This document shows, piece after piece, positions 35,266 to 44,292 of a stretch of DNA of 64,000 bases; the stretch's first letter is position 1, and each line of letters starts with the position of its first letter. The translations under genes and the position numbers were made by a program. This DNA is from Pelodictyon phaeoclathratiforme BU-1 (GTDB taxonomy: Bacteria; Bacteroidota; Chlorobiia; Chlorobiales; Chlorobiaceae), in contig NC_011060.1 of NCBI RefSeq assembly GCF_000020645.1, positions 2,680,501 through 2,744,500 on the forward strand. The letters run 5' to 3'. The notes beneath the pieces were generated by a model, which made no database searches, had not been told where the DNA came from, and was given only the letters and a program-made list of their open reading frames with translations.

Positions 35266-36090
35266 TTATCCCAATTGCACAACCGGGTCGGGATAGAGAA
35301 AATGATAGTGCAATGCACTGATCAGCTTCTCACTGTTCACCACTTTATAGGGTGCTGTTTCGACGGATTGGGAAAGGGGAATTGCTGGTAACCCGGCAAT
35401 TTCAGCCGCCCTGCCGTAGTACTCCTTTCTCAGGGGATGAAGCGGGCTGCAAGCGTTGAAGACCTCGCCCCACTGTTTCAAACGAATGATTTCCGTGATG
35501 ATCCTGATGCAATCGTCACGATGAATGAGGTTCATGGGCTGATCGGGATGCGCAATCTCTGCCATAGTGGCAAGATACTTTGCCGGATTACGGTCATAAC
35601 CGATAAGACCGCCAAAACGCAGTACCGTTGTCTGAAAAGCGCTCTCCTGCATCAGCATCTCCTCGACAAGGAGCAGCGCCTGACCGGCAAGAGATTCAGG
35701 ATCAACAGCATCCTCTTCGGTAACCTCCCGGTTGAGAGCCGGATAAACCGACGTGGAGCTGACCAGCAGCACAGAACGCACCGGTGACTGACCAAGTGCA
35801 TCGATCAGTGAGGAAAACTGCTCAATATGGTACTCAACAATATCGTCGCGCCGCAGAGGGGGGATGTTAACAATAAGGGTATCACTTTGCAGAAAAGCAA
35901 CAATATCGTCGCCGTTCACCTCCGGGTCAAGCCGTACAAGCCAGGGCTCAACGCCTGCATCATGAAGGGCTTCAAGCTTCTCCTCCCTCGTGGTCGATCC
36001 CTTGACCGAATAGCCCTCTTTAACGAGCGCTTGTGCAAGCGGCAGCCCGAGCCAGCCGCACCCGAGTATCGTGATTGTTTCCTTTTTCAT
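35266..36090 (-). CDS. SDR / NAD(P)-dependent epimerase-like protein (YeeZ-type)
   Basis: A 274-residue extended SDR with an N-terminal nucleotide-binding ILGCGWLGLPLAQALVKEGY, VSSTSVYPA (the serine motif), and FGGLIGYDRNPAKYL. The catalytic YxxxK tyrosine motif is not clearly present, as in YeeZ-type proteins, whose activity is unsettled. The C-terminus MNLIHRDDCIRIITEII resembles sugar-nucleotide epimerases. It stands alone between the small 65-residue frame and the CWC gene. The substrate is unknown. Confidence 0.82.
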   Translation of the reverse strand: MKKETITILGCGWLGLPLAQALVKEGYSVKGSTTREEKLEALHDAGVEPWLVRLDPEVNGDDIVAFLQSDTLIVNIPPLRRDDIVEYHIEQFSSLIDALGQSPVRSVLLVSSTSVYPALNREVTEEDAVDPESLAGQALLLVEEMLMQESAFQTTVLRFGGLIGYDRNPAKYLATMAEIAHPDQPMNLIHRDDCIRIITEIIRLKQWGEVFNACSPLHPLRKEYYGRAAEIAGLPAIPLSQSVETAPYKVVNSEKLISALHYHFLYPDPVVQLG

Positions 36091-36188
36091 GGCACATGTT
36101 TTGCTGTTACAGTTTCAATGACCTAATGTACATGATCAGTGACTGCATATCAACTGAATTCACATTGAGTTTCAAGCCTGTCAGAAGA

Positions 36189-36416
36189 TCAGGGGCTTTC
36201 GCCCGAACCGGCCTGCTCAATAAGACGATCGAGGCAGGCGCTGCAAACACATGTTTCGTAACGACCGGCAAGATACTCTGTCACTTCTGCCGGAACCTTC
36301 CTGCTGGCACACCAGCATGTTGACGAAAGCGCACAGGTAAACAGCTCCCCGCATATCGGGCAGGTTACCGTTTTACCGCTTCCGACACCTTGTTCGATGG
36401 AATGTGTCATAATCAT
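36189..36416 (-). CDS. Cysteine-rich CWC family protein
   Basis: A 75-residue protein with the CWC pattern: CPICGELFTCALS, then TCWCASRKVP, then YETCVCSACLDRL. The eight cysteines should bind zinc. The function of the family is unknown. An ATG two codons in (36410) is an equal start. It is 21 bases after glpK on the same strand and may be transcribed with it. Confidence 0.85.
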   Translation of the reverse strand: MIMTHSIEQGVGSGKTVTCPICGELFTCALSSTCWCASRKVPAEVTEYLAGRYETCVCSACLDRLIEQAGSGESP

Positions 36417-36437
36417 TCAATGGTCAATATTGTTGCA

Positions 36438-37889
36438 TTATGTCGTGATCGTCTGGCGAAGCGCTTTCTGCCACTCCATAAGGAGCAGCTCTCTTGCCTC
36501 GGGCTTCATTGTGGGCATATATCTGCGTTCTACCTGCTGCAATGCTTGCAGCTCCGCGCCTGACTGCCATATGCCGGTCTGCAATCCGGCAAGGAAGGCG
36601 GCCCCGAGAGAGGTCGATTCAATATTCTGTGGTACCAGAACCGGGATATCAAGCAGATCAGCCTGAAACTGCATCAGAAAAGCGTTACTCACCGCTCCCC
36701 CGTCAACCATGAGCGCTTTCGGAAAGATTCCGGTATCAGCAACCATCGCCCTGAAAACATCGCATGACTGCAAGGCAATCGATTCAAGCGCTGCACGAAC
36801 AATATGGTTTCTGTTTGTCCCTCGCGTCAGCCCGACAAGAGTGCCCCGCGCCTCCATATTCCAGTGCGGTGCACCAAGACCGACAAAGGCTGGAACCATA
36901 GAGACCCCTCCATTGCTCCCGACCTCCCGTGCCATCGCTTCAGATTCGGCGGCATGATGAATAAGCTGCAACCCGTCGCGCAGCCACTGAATCACCGCTC
37001 CGCCAATAAAAACCGATCCCTCAAGCGCGTAACAGGGTTTGCCTGCGGCATTGAGAGCAAGCGTTGTGAGCAGACCATGCTGTGACTGAATAAAGGTGTC
37101 ACCTGTGTTCATCACCATGAAGCAGCCGGTACCATAGGTATTCTTGACGCTCCCCGGCTCAAAACAGCATTGCCCGAAAAGTGCAGACTGCTGATCGCCG
37201 GCAATTGCGGCAATCGGTAGACCGTCAAGCTCCTTCAGGGCCGTTACCCTGCCGAAATCATCCATGGAGTTTCTCACTTCCGGCAGCAAGGATTTCGGGA
37301 TGGCAAAAATATCGAGCAGCTCATCATCCCACCGCTTCTCCCTGATATTGAACAGCAGCGTTCGGGAGGCATTGGTGAAATCGGTAGCATGTACCGCTCC
37401 GTTGGTCAGTTTCCAGAGCAGCCAACTGTCAACGGTACCGAAAAGAAGGGTTTCGGGATTCAGATCAGCATAGTGGTCAAGAATCCAGCGGATTTTGGTG
37501 GCGCTGAAATAGGCATCGAGTGGAAGACCGGTTTTGGCGGTGATCAGCTCTCGTTGCGCAGCATACCGCTGGCACAGCTCGCTCGTCCGTCGGCATTGCC
37601 AGACAATGGCATGATGCACCGGGTTGCCCGTGTTTTTGTCCCAAAGAATGGTGGTTTCGCGCTGGTTGGTGATACCGATGGCGGTGATAGGCTGTGCAGC
37701 GTGCGCCCTCAGCTCCCTGACGCACTGCACAACACTCTGCCAGATCTCTTCTGGATCGTGCTCCACCCACCCCGCCTGGGGGTAGAACTGGGTTAACTCA
37801 CGGTACGTCTTCACTATGAGTTGACCCTCACGCTCATAGAGTGCACAGGTGGTGCCTGTGGTGCCCTGATCTATTGCCAGAATTGCCAT
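36438..37889 (-). CDS. glpK: Glycerol kinase
   Basis: A 483-residue FGGY-family kinase. It shows the N-terminal phosphate loop AIDQGTTGTTCALYE, ITAIGITNQRETTILW, GTVDSWLLWKLTNG, AGDQQSALFGQCCF, NTYGTGCFMVMNTG, FVGLGAPHWN and VDGGAVSNAFLMQFQADLL. It phosphorylates glycerol to glycerol 3-phosphate. No glycerol facilitator or glycerol 3-phosphate dehydrogenase adjoins it. In a photolithoautotroph it would serve lipid turnover or salvage (inference). Confidence 0.95.
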   Translation of the reverse strand: MAILAIDQGTTGTTCALYEREGQLIVKTYRELTQFYPQAGWVEHDPEEIWQSVVQCVRELRAHAAQPITAIGITNQRETTILWDKNTGNPVHHAIVWQCRRTSELCQRYAAQRELITAKTGLPLDAYFSATKIRWILDHYADLNPETLLFGTVDSWLLWKLTNGAVHATDFTNASRTLLFNIREKRWDDELLDIFAIPKSLLPEVRNSMDDFGRVTALKELDGLPIAAIAGDQQSALFGQCCFEPGSVKNTYGTGCFMVMNTGDTFIQSQHGLLTTLALNAAGKPCYALEGSVFIGGAVIQWLRDGLQLIHHAAESEAMAREVGSNGGVSMVPAFVGLGAPHWNMEARGTLVGLTRGTNRNHIVRAALESIALQSCDVFRAMVADTGIFPKALMVDGGAVSNAFLMQFQADLLDIPVLVPQNIESTSLGAAFLAGLQTGIWQSGAELQALQQVERRYMPTMKPEARELLLMEWQKALRQTITT

Positions 37890-38175
37890 GGCTCTCTGTT
37901 TTGCTGACGCGTTAACGGGTTACAACAGCTCCTGCAACAGCCTCCCCTCTTGAGTACAAAGTAGCAATTCGAAAAGAAAACTCCTTGCAGCATCATCACA
38001 GAACAAGGGTAAGGGGAAACCGCTCTTTCACCTGCCTTTTGGCGAAATAACGCAGCATCTTGTATTAAGATGGCACATATTAATACAAAAATTGAATTAA
38101 AGTGGTAGATTTACTGCCAAACCTGACGGCTGGTCAACATCCCCTTTTACATGGTCAACCAGATTGAACGACTTA

Positions 38176-38895
38176 TCAATGAGAGATGATCACCCGGTAA
38201 TCGTGAATATCGAGACGAATCAAAACCGGAGCGCCAAACGGCTTACCCTTCGGCCCCTTCGGGGTTACCCGCCTTATTGACGGATAAACAAGTCCTGTAC
38301 TGTTTTTTGCGTGCTGCAACACAACATTGGATGCGATAGCAAGCGGGCTAATGATTTGTGCCGTATAATCGTGCTGAATCAGGAGGCCGGTCTGGAGGTC
38401 AAACCTGAACTGCTGCACCCGGCTGTGTGTGGGAATCGCGTCCGGGAACTGTGCCTCCAGAAATCCCGGCTCAAGCTCCTTCCAGAGGATCTCCTCACTC
38501 ATCAGCAAAGCCGGAAGAGTAAAATAATTCCATGACGCGTAGTTGGCGAAATAGCTCATATCAAGGTCATCCCACCAGAAGAGCCTTCTGCCGATTTTGA
38601 AATAATCCCGAGCATTCCGGCGATCTGCAATGACCTTGCCCTGTTCATCCTCCAGACGGACATCGAGACCATCAAGAACTCCCCTGACAGCAGGGTTGCG
38701 CCCGATCGGGGTCAAAGAGGTAAATGGCCGGTGAGCATCGAGAACCATTTTGGCATGATGGAAAAACGGTCGCCCTTTCAGGGTAAACGCAAGTCCGGAA
38801 GCGCTCATCTCGACCTCAACCCGTTTTGCGTTCTGCCAGAGCTCACGCCCACCATAGGCCGCAATTGCCTTTTCTGCTGTTACTTTCAGGGTCAT
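38176..38895 (-). CDS. Conserved hypothetical protein (239 aa)
   Basis: A 239-residue protein without signal peptide or membrane segment. It starts MTLKVTAEKAIAAYGGRELW and is rich in beta strands, with aromatic clusters such as RLFWWDDLDMSYFANYASWN. The pattern (an amphipathic beta sheet enclosing a hydrophobic pocket, ending in a DIHDYRVIIS strand) suggests a lipid-binding or LolA-like fold, but I cannot assign a family. The neighbouring 285 bases before glpK and 447 bases after it hold no other gene. Confidence 0.72.
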   Translation of the reverse strand: MTLKVTAEKAIAAYGGRELWQNAKRVEVEMSASGLAFTLKGRPFFHHAKMVLDAHRPFTSLTPIGRNPAVRGVLDGLDVRLEDEQGKVIADRRNARDYFKIGRRLFWWDDLDMSYFANYASWNYFTLPALLMSEEILWKELEPGFLEAQFPDAIPTHSRVQQFRFDLQTGLLIQHDYTAQIISPLAIASNVVLQHAKNSTGLVYPSIRRVTPKGPKGKPFGAPVLIRLDIHDYRVIISH

Positions 38896-38989
38896 AATCG
38901 GAGTATCTGGTTTTATTCATGCCGTATAAGGTGCCATCAACTTCATGAGAAAGATGATTGATCATGCGTGAACGAAGAGTGATTGAGTA

Positions 38990-39030
38990 TTCCGGGGAAA
39001 GTGTGCCGGGTATACCGGGCGAAAGTGTGC
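38990..39030 (-). mobile_element. IS21-type terminal repeats (remnant element end)
   Basis: Two copies of GAAAGTGTGC (38997-39006 and 39021-39030), 24 bases apart, lie in the context TTCCGGGGAAAGTGTGCCGG. Tandem repeats of this kind are found at the ends of IS21-family elements. On the minus strand just before them a decayed frame ends KMFHTSAIKRISSLEDNG. No istA or istB gene is complete. The rest of 38896-39343 contains no gene I can support. Confidence 0.4.
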
Positions 39031-39343
39031 TCATCCATTGTCTTCGAGTGAACTGATCCGTTTGATGGCGCTTGTGTGGAACATTTTCTGTGGGTAGAAG
39101 GTGATGATGCCTTGTATCTCTTAAGCAACACATTACATAAGGACAAGATATTCGTAAAATCCACAGCAAACAAATGAACTGGGATGTTTGTTACTTTAGA
39201 ATAATGGGTGCAACTTTTCAAGTAGCTTCAGATCTGAGTCATCATTACCATTTGGAAAAACGAGCCCTGCTGTATAGATTGAGTTTAAATTATTTTAAGA
39301 TTTGCACGCATTTTAAACCGAGCCTACGATAAAGCAGGGCACC

Positions 39344-40423
39344 ATGATTGAACACCGTATACGACAGGCTCGTCAGGCGGCAGGGCTGACATTGGCTGCA
39401 TTGGGAGCGAAAATTGGGGTCACCCACACCGCTATCCAAAAGTATGAGAAGGGCATCATTACCCCGTCATCGTCGATATTGTTGAAACTTGCTCAGGCCT
39501 GCGGAGTACGCACTGAATATTTTTTCCGTTCGCATACCGTTGAATTGGTCAATCCTGAGTTCCGCAAGTTATCAACCTTTGGAAAAACAGCACAAGAAGA
39601 GCTGACCATCAAAGTCATTGATCTGGTTGAAAAGCGGGTAGAACTTCTTGGTTCATTTCCAGACTCCCCTATCCCTGCATTCGAGCTTCCTGCTGGCCTT
39701 CCGGAACACATAGAAAACCTTGACCAGATCGAAGCGATTGCTGACCAGGTACGCAACGCATGGATGCTCGGCATGGATCCGATACCGGATGTATGCGACA
39801 CATTTGAAGCTTGCGGGCTTCTGGTCATCGTTGTCAACAATATTCATCCTGGATTTTCAGGTTTAAAAGCTACAGCCCGAACAAATGATGGCCGAACCTA
39901 TCCCATTATTGTGGTGTCAGCACGCTGGCCGGGAGATCGGCAACGTTTTACACTGGCGCATGAATTGGCTCATCTCTTGCTCTCAGGTCGTCTTGCTGAT
40001 AACCTTGATGAGGAAAAAGCCTGCAACCGTTTTGCCGGAGCTTTCCTTGCTCCTGCCGTTGCCGTAACCCGCCTGCTTGGTCAGCACCGTGACGCCTTGG
40101 AATGGAAAGAGATCTACACCCTCAAGCACGAATTCGGGCTCTCTATGGCTGGGTGGCTTATGCGTGCAAAACAATGCGATGTTATAACTGAAGCGCTTTA
40201 CCGTTCAATGACGATACGGTTTTCAGCAAAAGGATGGCGCAAACTTGAACCGGAAGAGCCCGTACCACAGGAAAACCCGAAACTCTTTGAACAACTGGTC
40301 TACCGTGCACTCGGTGAACACTGCATCCCGGAATCCAAAGCCGCCGAATTGCTTGGTATCCCGATGATGTCGTTTTACAAACAACGCCAACTCGAAACAG
40401 CGGATGATGCTCCTCATCAGTGA
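39344..40423 (+). CDS. Xre-ImmA/IrrE protein (HTH plus metalloprotease domain)
   Basis: A 359-residue protein. An N-terminal Xre helix-turn-helix (RIRQARQAAGLTLAALGAKI through GVRTEYFF, residues about 5-65) is joined to an ImmA/IrrE-type zinc peptidase domain with HELAHLLLSG (HExxH) and DEEKACNRFAGAFLAPA, which carries the third ligand. Such COG2856 proteins cleave repressors or act as antitoxins. The end overlaps the start of a PIN-domain gene by 17-20 bases. Xre-COG2856/PIN pairs are a known toxin-antitoxin arrangement, so it probably represses the operon and neutralises the nuclease. Confidence 0.88.
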   Translation: MIEHRIRQARQAAGLTLAALGAKIGVTHTAIQKYEKGIITPSSSILLKLAQACGVRTEYFFRSHTVELVNPEFRKLSTFGKTAQEELTIKVIDLVEKRVELLGSFPDSPIPAFELPAGLPEHIENLDQIEAIADQVRNAWMLGMDPIPDVCDTFEACGLLVIVVNNIHPGFSGLKATARTNDGRTYPIIVVSARWPGDRQRFTLAHELAHLLLSGRLADNLDEEKACNRFAGAFLAPAVAVTRLLGQHRDALEWKEIYTLKHEFGLSMAGWLMRAKQCDVITEALYRSMTIRFSAKGWRKLEPEEPVPQENPKLFEQLVYRALGEHCIPESKAAELLGIPMMSFYKQRQLETADDAPHQ

Positions 40424-40889
40424 CGCAAACATTCTGATCGACATGGAGTCCGGTGATCTCCTGGAGAGACTGTTTCAACTTCCAATTCGTATTGCAATAC
40501 CGGATATACTCTACAGGGAGGAGATAGAACCCGGCACCCCGGGACTTGAATTAATTGGATTATGCCTGCTTGAAATTACAGGAGAATATGTTGCATACGC
40601 CGTAAATCTTTTAAAAAAATACGGAAAAGGCCCAAGTCACAACGATTATCTTGCTCTGGCTTTAGCAAAACAAGAAGGCTGCCCATTGCTCACTGGCGAT
40701 AAACAGTTAAGGAAAGTTGCTTTATCAGAAGAGGTTTCGACAATGGGGACAATTTGGTTACTCCGAACTATGGTGGAACACAACATAGTAACCGTACAGC
40801 AAACCCTTGATGCAATAGAGAAAATGAGAACAGCCGGTCGCAGACTTCCCTGGTCAGAAGCAGAAAGAATCTTGCTCAATCTGCTTTGA
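40407..40889 (+). CDS. PIN-domain toxin (DUF3368-like)
   Basis: A 160-residue PIN-like ribonuclease with the acidic positions in MLLISDANILIDME (D6), LYREEIEP, SHNDYLALALAK and LLTGDKQLRKVA. The fold and length suit the toxin of a PIN/Xre-ImmA module. Starts at 40404 and 40407 are both ATG; either overlaps the antitoxin stop region. No motif is missing, so activity is expected. The RNA target is unknown. Confidence 0.85.
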   Translation: MLLISDANILIDMESGDLLERLFQLPIRIAIPDILYREEIEPGTPGLELIGLCLLEITGEYVAYAVNLLKKYGKGPSHNDYLALALAKQEGCPLLTGDKQLRKVALSEEVSTMGTIWLLRTMVEHNIVTVQQTLDAIEKMRTAGRRLPWSEAERILLNLL

Positions 40890-41001
40890 GCGTCTCTCTG
40901 CACGGCTCCGCCTTCCGGTGACAAATTACGTCATGACTTTTTAATGAGCGCTTTAACCTTTCTGAAAATGAGAAGTTATTTCCATTTACCCTGATCGTTC
41001 T

Positions 41002-41796
41002 ATGAACATGCATCAGCAACACAAATCCGGCACCGACCCTTATGTTGAGTTCATTGATGTCGGGGTAACAAAGCTGAGCCCTGCAGGTACAACGATGCTC
41101 ATTCTTGACCAAATATCGTTTACTGCCCGAAAGGGGGAGATAACCGGAATAATCGGAGCTTCAGGAAGCGGTAAAAGCACCCTGATTCGACTGTGCAACC
41201 GCCTTGACGATCCTTCAGTGGGTACGATTCTCCTGAATGGGCAAAATATTGCAACCATAGACCCGCTGCTGCTGCGTCGAAAAGTTGCCATGGTGCTGCA
41301 AAAGCCCTTCATGTTTGAAGGCACACTTCTTGAGAACCTGCAACGCCCCTTCCTTTTTCGGGGTGTGGTTCCACCTTCAGCCGAAAGCCTCGAAATTGCC
41401 CGGGTTCTTGATCTCGTTCAACTCCCTGCGAAGATGCTGGATCGGGATGCCCGCTCCCTTTCCGGTGGTGAACAACAGAGAGTCAATCTGGCTCGTGCGC
41501 TTGTCAACCATCCAGAGGTACTTTTGCTCGATGAACCCACCAGCGCCCTCGATCGCCCTTCAACGGCACATCTGGCCAGCACACTGAGCAACATCTGCCA
41601 CCATGAACATCTCGCCATTCTTGTGGTGACCCACGACCTCTATCTTGCTGAACATATCGTCAATCACCTGATCTACCTCGAAGCGGGCCACATTGTGGAA
41701 CAGGGCATTTGCACAAAGATGCTCGCAATGCCCCAGACAACTGCATTCAGCAATTTTCTGACACAACCTGAGAGAGCACAACCATCTTCCTCATGA
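41002..41796 (+). CDS. fetA: ABC transporter ATP-binding protein, FetA-like
   Basis: A 264-residue ABC ATPase. Walker A GASGSGKSTLIRLCNRLDD, Q-loop MVLQKPFMFEGTLLENL, signature LSGGEQQRVNLARAL, Walker B LLLDEPTSALD and H-loop VVTHDLY are all intact. It overlaps a UPF0014 (FetB) permease gene by ATGA. This pairing matches FetAB (YbbLM), an iron exporter that helps survive peroxide stress in E. coli. The first 15 residues are extra, and the ATG at 41008 is another possible start. Confidence 0.88.
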   Translation: MNMHQQHKSGTDPYVEFIDVGVTKLSPAGTTMLILDQISFTARKGEITGIIGASGSGKSTLIRLCNRLDDPSVGTILLNGQNIATIDPLLLRRKVAMVLQKPFMFEGTLLENLQRPFLFRGVVPPSAESLEIARVLDLVQLPAKMLDRDARSLSGGEQQRVNLARALVNHPEVLLLDEPTSALDRPSTAHLASTLSNICHHEHLAILVVTHDLYLAEHIVNHLIYLEAGHIVEQGICTKMLAMPQTTAFSNFLTQPERAQPSSS

Positions 41797-42578
41797 ACAA
41801 TCCGAACATCATTCCTCTGGATGTGATCCAATTGGTCTACGCTTACGCGCTGATTCTGCTTGCGCTGGCCCTTGCACGCCTGCAGCAGATTGGCCACGAA
41901 AAACAGCTTCTCTGGAGTTCAATGCGTATGCTCTTGCAACTCATCGCTGTCGGCTACCTGCTGCATCTGCTCTTTGCCATCAATTCTCCCCTGCCGGTGG
42001 TGCTCATGCTGTTCGCGATGGCCGGTTTTTCGCTCCAGGTTGCGGGATCGCGGATTAAAAAACGAATGCCGAATTTCTATCGTGTAGTAGGAAGTTCCAT
42101 TATCATTGGCTGCGGAGGGGTAACCTTCTATTTCTGTCTCCTCGTAGTCGGCTACTCGCCCTGGTTCGATCCCCGCTATCTCATCCCTCTGGCAGGGATG
42201 ATTTTCGGTAACGCCATGAACGGTGCAAGCCTTGCTGCCGAACGGCTCTCTGCAGAAATGCATGAACGGCGTGAAGAGATTGAATGCGCACTCTCTCTTG
42301 GAGCCACCTCCCGGCAATCCTCCCAGGAGGCTATCCGAAATGCCTACAGTGCGGCTTTGCGCCCAACCATCAACACGATGGCCGCCACCGGAATCGTAGC
42401 CCTCCCCGGTATGATGACCGGCCAGATTCTTTCAGGGACAGAACCCATCATCGCCGTGCGCTACCAGATTGCCATACTCTGCGCCATAACCGGAGCTGTA
42501 GCCGTGACCTCATTTTTGATTGTGCAGCAAGGCTACCGCCGCTTCTTTACCGACGCCCATCAACTGAAGCGGGAGTGA
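41793..42578 (+). CDS. fetB: FetB-like iron export permease (UPF0014)
   Basis: A 261-residue integral membrane protein with about seven hydrophobic helices (VYAYALILLALALARL, LIAVGYLLHLLFAI and others). It has the UPF0014 signature MIFGNAMNGASLAAERL and ALSLGATSRQSSQEAIRNA, followed by MAATGIVALPGMMTGQILSG. The gene overlaps fetA by four bases, forming a two-gene transporter. Substrate assignment to iron is by family analogy. Confidence 0.9.
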   Translation: MNNPNIIPLDVIQLVYAYALILLALALARLQQIGHEKQLLWSSMRMLLQLIAVGYLLHLLFAINSPLPVVLMLFAMAGFSLQVAGSRIKKRMPNFYRVVGSSIIIGCGGVTFYFCLLVVGYSPWFDPRYLIPLAGMIFGNAMNGASLAAERLSAEMHERREEIECALSLGATSRQSSQEAIRNAYSAALRPTINTMAATGIVALPGMMTGQILSGTEPIIAVRYQIAILCAITGAVAVTSFLIVQQGYRRFFTDAHQLKRE

Positions 42579-42671
42579 TGTGGGGGAGCGTTTCGGATCA
42601 AGCTGATTGTGAATTTTGCAACAAACTCTTATCTATTTGAAAAGGAAGGGCTATGATCACGACAGAGAGGC

Positions 42672-42904
42672 ATGAGCACTATGGGAAATCGACTTGAATT
42701 GCTTGAAGGAAGCGCTGAAACTTTCAGCCGCTGAACGTGCAGCTTTTGCCCAGCTTTTGCTCGCCAGTCTTGACGAAGATGCCGAAATTGAGGAGGCATG
42801 GGCACTTGAAAACCGAACAAAGGATGACCGAGATTGAAAATGGCACAACCTTGGTTATTCCTCTGGCTGATGCACTTGCACAGGTTCGCGCAGCACTGAA
42901 ATGA
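42672..42904 (+). pseudogene. Frameshifted addiction-module antitoxin (PF09720-like)
   Basis: From ATG 42672 the reading is lost after a run of Gs near 42683. The adjacent frame continues LKEALKLSAAERAAFAQLL and LASLDEDAEIEEAW, the core of addiction-module (Unstab_antitox) proteins. A second shift near 42810 leads into TEIENGTTLVIPLADALAQV and a TGA at 42904. Two indels thus restore a full 75-residue antitoxin. No toxin gene follows, so the module is decayed. Confidence 0.7.
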
Positions 42905-43075
42905 AAACTCGTCAGAATTTACCATCTCTGTGACTCAAGCCTTTACGATTAAGATATTTTCCATTGATGTTCGTACATTGTGTGTATTAAGGCTCGCTCC
43001 GAAGCTTATTGCTTTCGCAGATAAAACGGCACAATGGCGGGACTTTTAGGATAAAAAAAATTTGATCTCCATGTT

Positions 43076-43294
43076 ATGCAAAACACCATTGAAATTACGC
43101 ACCTCTCCAGAGTGGAAAAATTGAGGATCATGGAAGCTATCTGGGACGATCTGACGCATGAAGAGGAATCACTGGTATCTCCTGACTGGCATAAGCAGGC
43201 TTTGCAGGAAACAGAACATCGACTGGCAACAGGGCAAGAACAGTCTGTAGATTGGCAAAAGGCGAAAATCGAACTCCGAAAACGATTCGAATGA
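43076..43294 (+). CDS. Addiction-module antitoxin (PF09720 family)
   Basis: A 72-residue antitoxin with LSRVEKLRIMEAIWDDL and SPDWHKQALQETEHRL followed by QSVDWQKAKIELRKR, the full family pattern. Its stop overlaps the toxin start (ATGA). It binds the partner toxin and probably autoregulates the operon. It is related to the broken copy at 42672 and the minus-strand copy at 43704. Confidence 0.9.
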   Translation: MQNTIEITHLSRVEKLRIMEAIWDDLTHEEESLVSPDWHKQALQETEHRLATGQEQSVDWQKAKIELRKRFE

Positions 43295-43590
43295 AAATCA
43301 GACTACTCTCTTCCGCACTGGGTGATTTGACTGACGGGAGGTTCTTCTATGAAAAACAGGGCGAAGGATTGGGAGAGTACTTCTTTGATTCTCTCTTCTC
43401 TGATATTGATTCCTTGACGCTATATGGCGGGGTTCATCCTGCAATTTTTGGCTATTACCGGATGTTATCCAAAAGATTTCCTTATGCCATTTACTACAAA
43501 CTTGTGGAGGATGGTTCGGTTGCTGTCGTCTGGAGAGTTCTGGACTTGCGTGGTGATCCAAAAAAAATCAGAAAGTCACTGACCAGGTAA
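43291..43590 (+). CDS. ParE/RelE-type toxin
   Basis: A 99-residue toxin of the RelE/ParE superfamily. ALGDLTDGRFFYEKQGEGLG forms the first helices, and YRMLSKRFPYAIYYKLVEDG and VAVVWRVLDLRGDP form the C-terminal sheet, with ParE-like residues. The ATG at 43291 overlaps the antitoxin stop by four bases. Whether it hits gyrase or mRNA cannot be told. Confidence 0.9.
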   Translation: MKIRLLSSALGDLTDGRFFYEKQGEGLGEYFFDSLFSDIDSLTLYGGVHPAIFGYYRMLSKRFPYAIYYKLVEDGSVAVVWRVLDLRGDPKKIRKSLTR

Positions 43591-43703
43591 TTTTGCTGGA
43601 GAGATGAAGACTTTAAGCTGGTAGAGCCATTGTCAACCATTTCACGTTGGTCACGCCCGGATGAGTTTGTCAATATTTTGACGGAGGTGGCGTAAAGAGT
43701 GCT

Positions 43704-43928
43704 TCATTGATAAAACCGTTTCCTCAGATTGTTGAGAACTACATCTCCAGGAATAGCGCGAACCTTTCCAGAACGCAGCTCTTCAAGCTGGCGTTGTGCC
43801 TCTTCTGCCCAAGTTTTCTCAATATCAGGTTCACCATGATTGAGGCTTTTCAGCAAGTAATCCACTATCAGCGCCCGATCTTCAACAGGCAGTGACATTA
43901 CTTCAGTTATCAGTTCTTGAGTGTTCAT
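43704..43928 (-). CDS. Orphan addiction-module antitoxin (PF09720 family)
   Basis: A 74-residue protein (TQELITEVMSLPVEDRALIV, DYLLKSLNHGEPDIEKTW) of the same family as the two plus-strand antitoxins. No toxin follows within the 110 bases to the end of the ParE gene, which runs on the opposite strand. It may be a solitary antitoxin or the remnant of a pair. Confidence 0.82.
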   Translation of the reverse strand: MNTQELITEVMSLPVEDRALIVDYLLKSLNHGEPDIEKTWAEEAQRQLEELRSGKVRAIPGDVVLNNLRKRFYQ

Positions 43929-44292
43929 CGCTTCGTATCTGTTGCTTGGTTAAGTGTATGCAATTCTGAATCACTACACTGCTGAATGTAAACAATCCGA
44001 ATCAGGAACCAGTTTATCACCGGATAATTACAACGAAATGGCACATTGAGTCACCCTCAAGAAGCAATTCTCCCCATCGTTGCAGCCATTCACGATCGGC
44101 ACTGCCTTTTGGCAGTGTCTTGCGACTATGCAGCCATTGCCCGCAATACAGAGGATTATCCGCAGCCGTTCGGGCCGCTGAAAAGAATATTGGTTGCTAT
44201 CGTTTCGCTCTGCTTGCTTGTGATATTTGCAGCTCTTGCATGGCAACGAGGGATATTTTTTGCCCTTGAAGGGATGCTGTTCAACCTGAAAA
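43929..44292. other. Gap with conflicting weak reading frames
   Basis: No gene can be supported here with confidence. On the minus strand about 54 codons ending at 44026 read in a protein-like way (DNPLYCGQWLHSRKTLPKGS, then REWLQRWGELLLEG), while two other frames are also open on each strand. A perfect CACTGCC-TTTT-GGCAGTG hairpin lies at 44100-44117. It may be the decayed end of a gene. Confidence 0.3.

Noticed and set aside
38943..39221. Two overlapping minus-strand frames of about 90-108 codons
   Set aside because: Composition is irregular and they cross the IS21-like repeats; treated as decayed element DNA, not genes.
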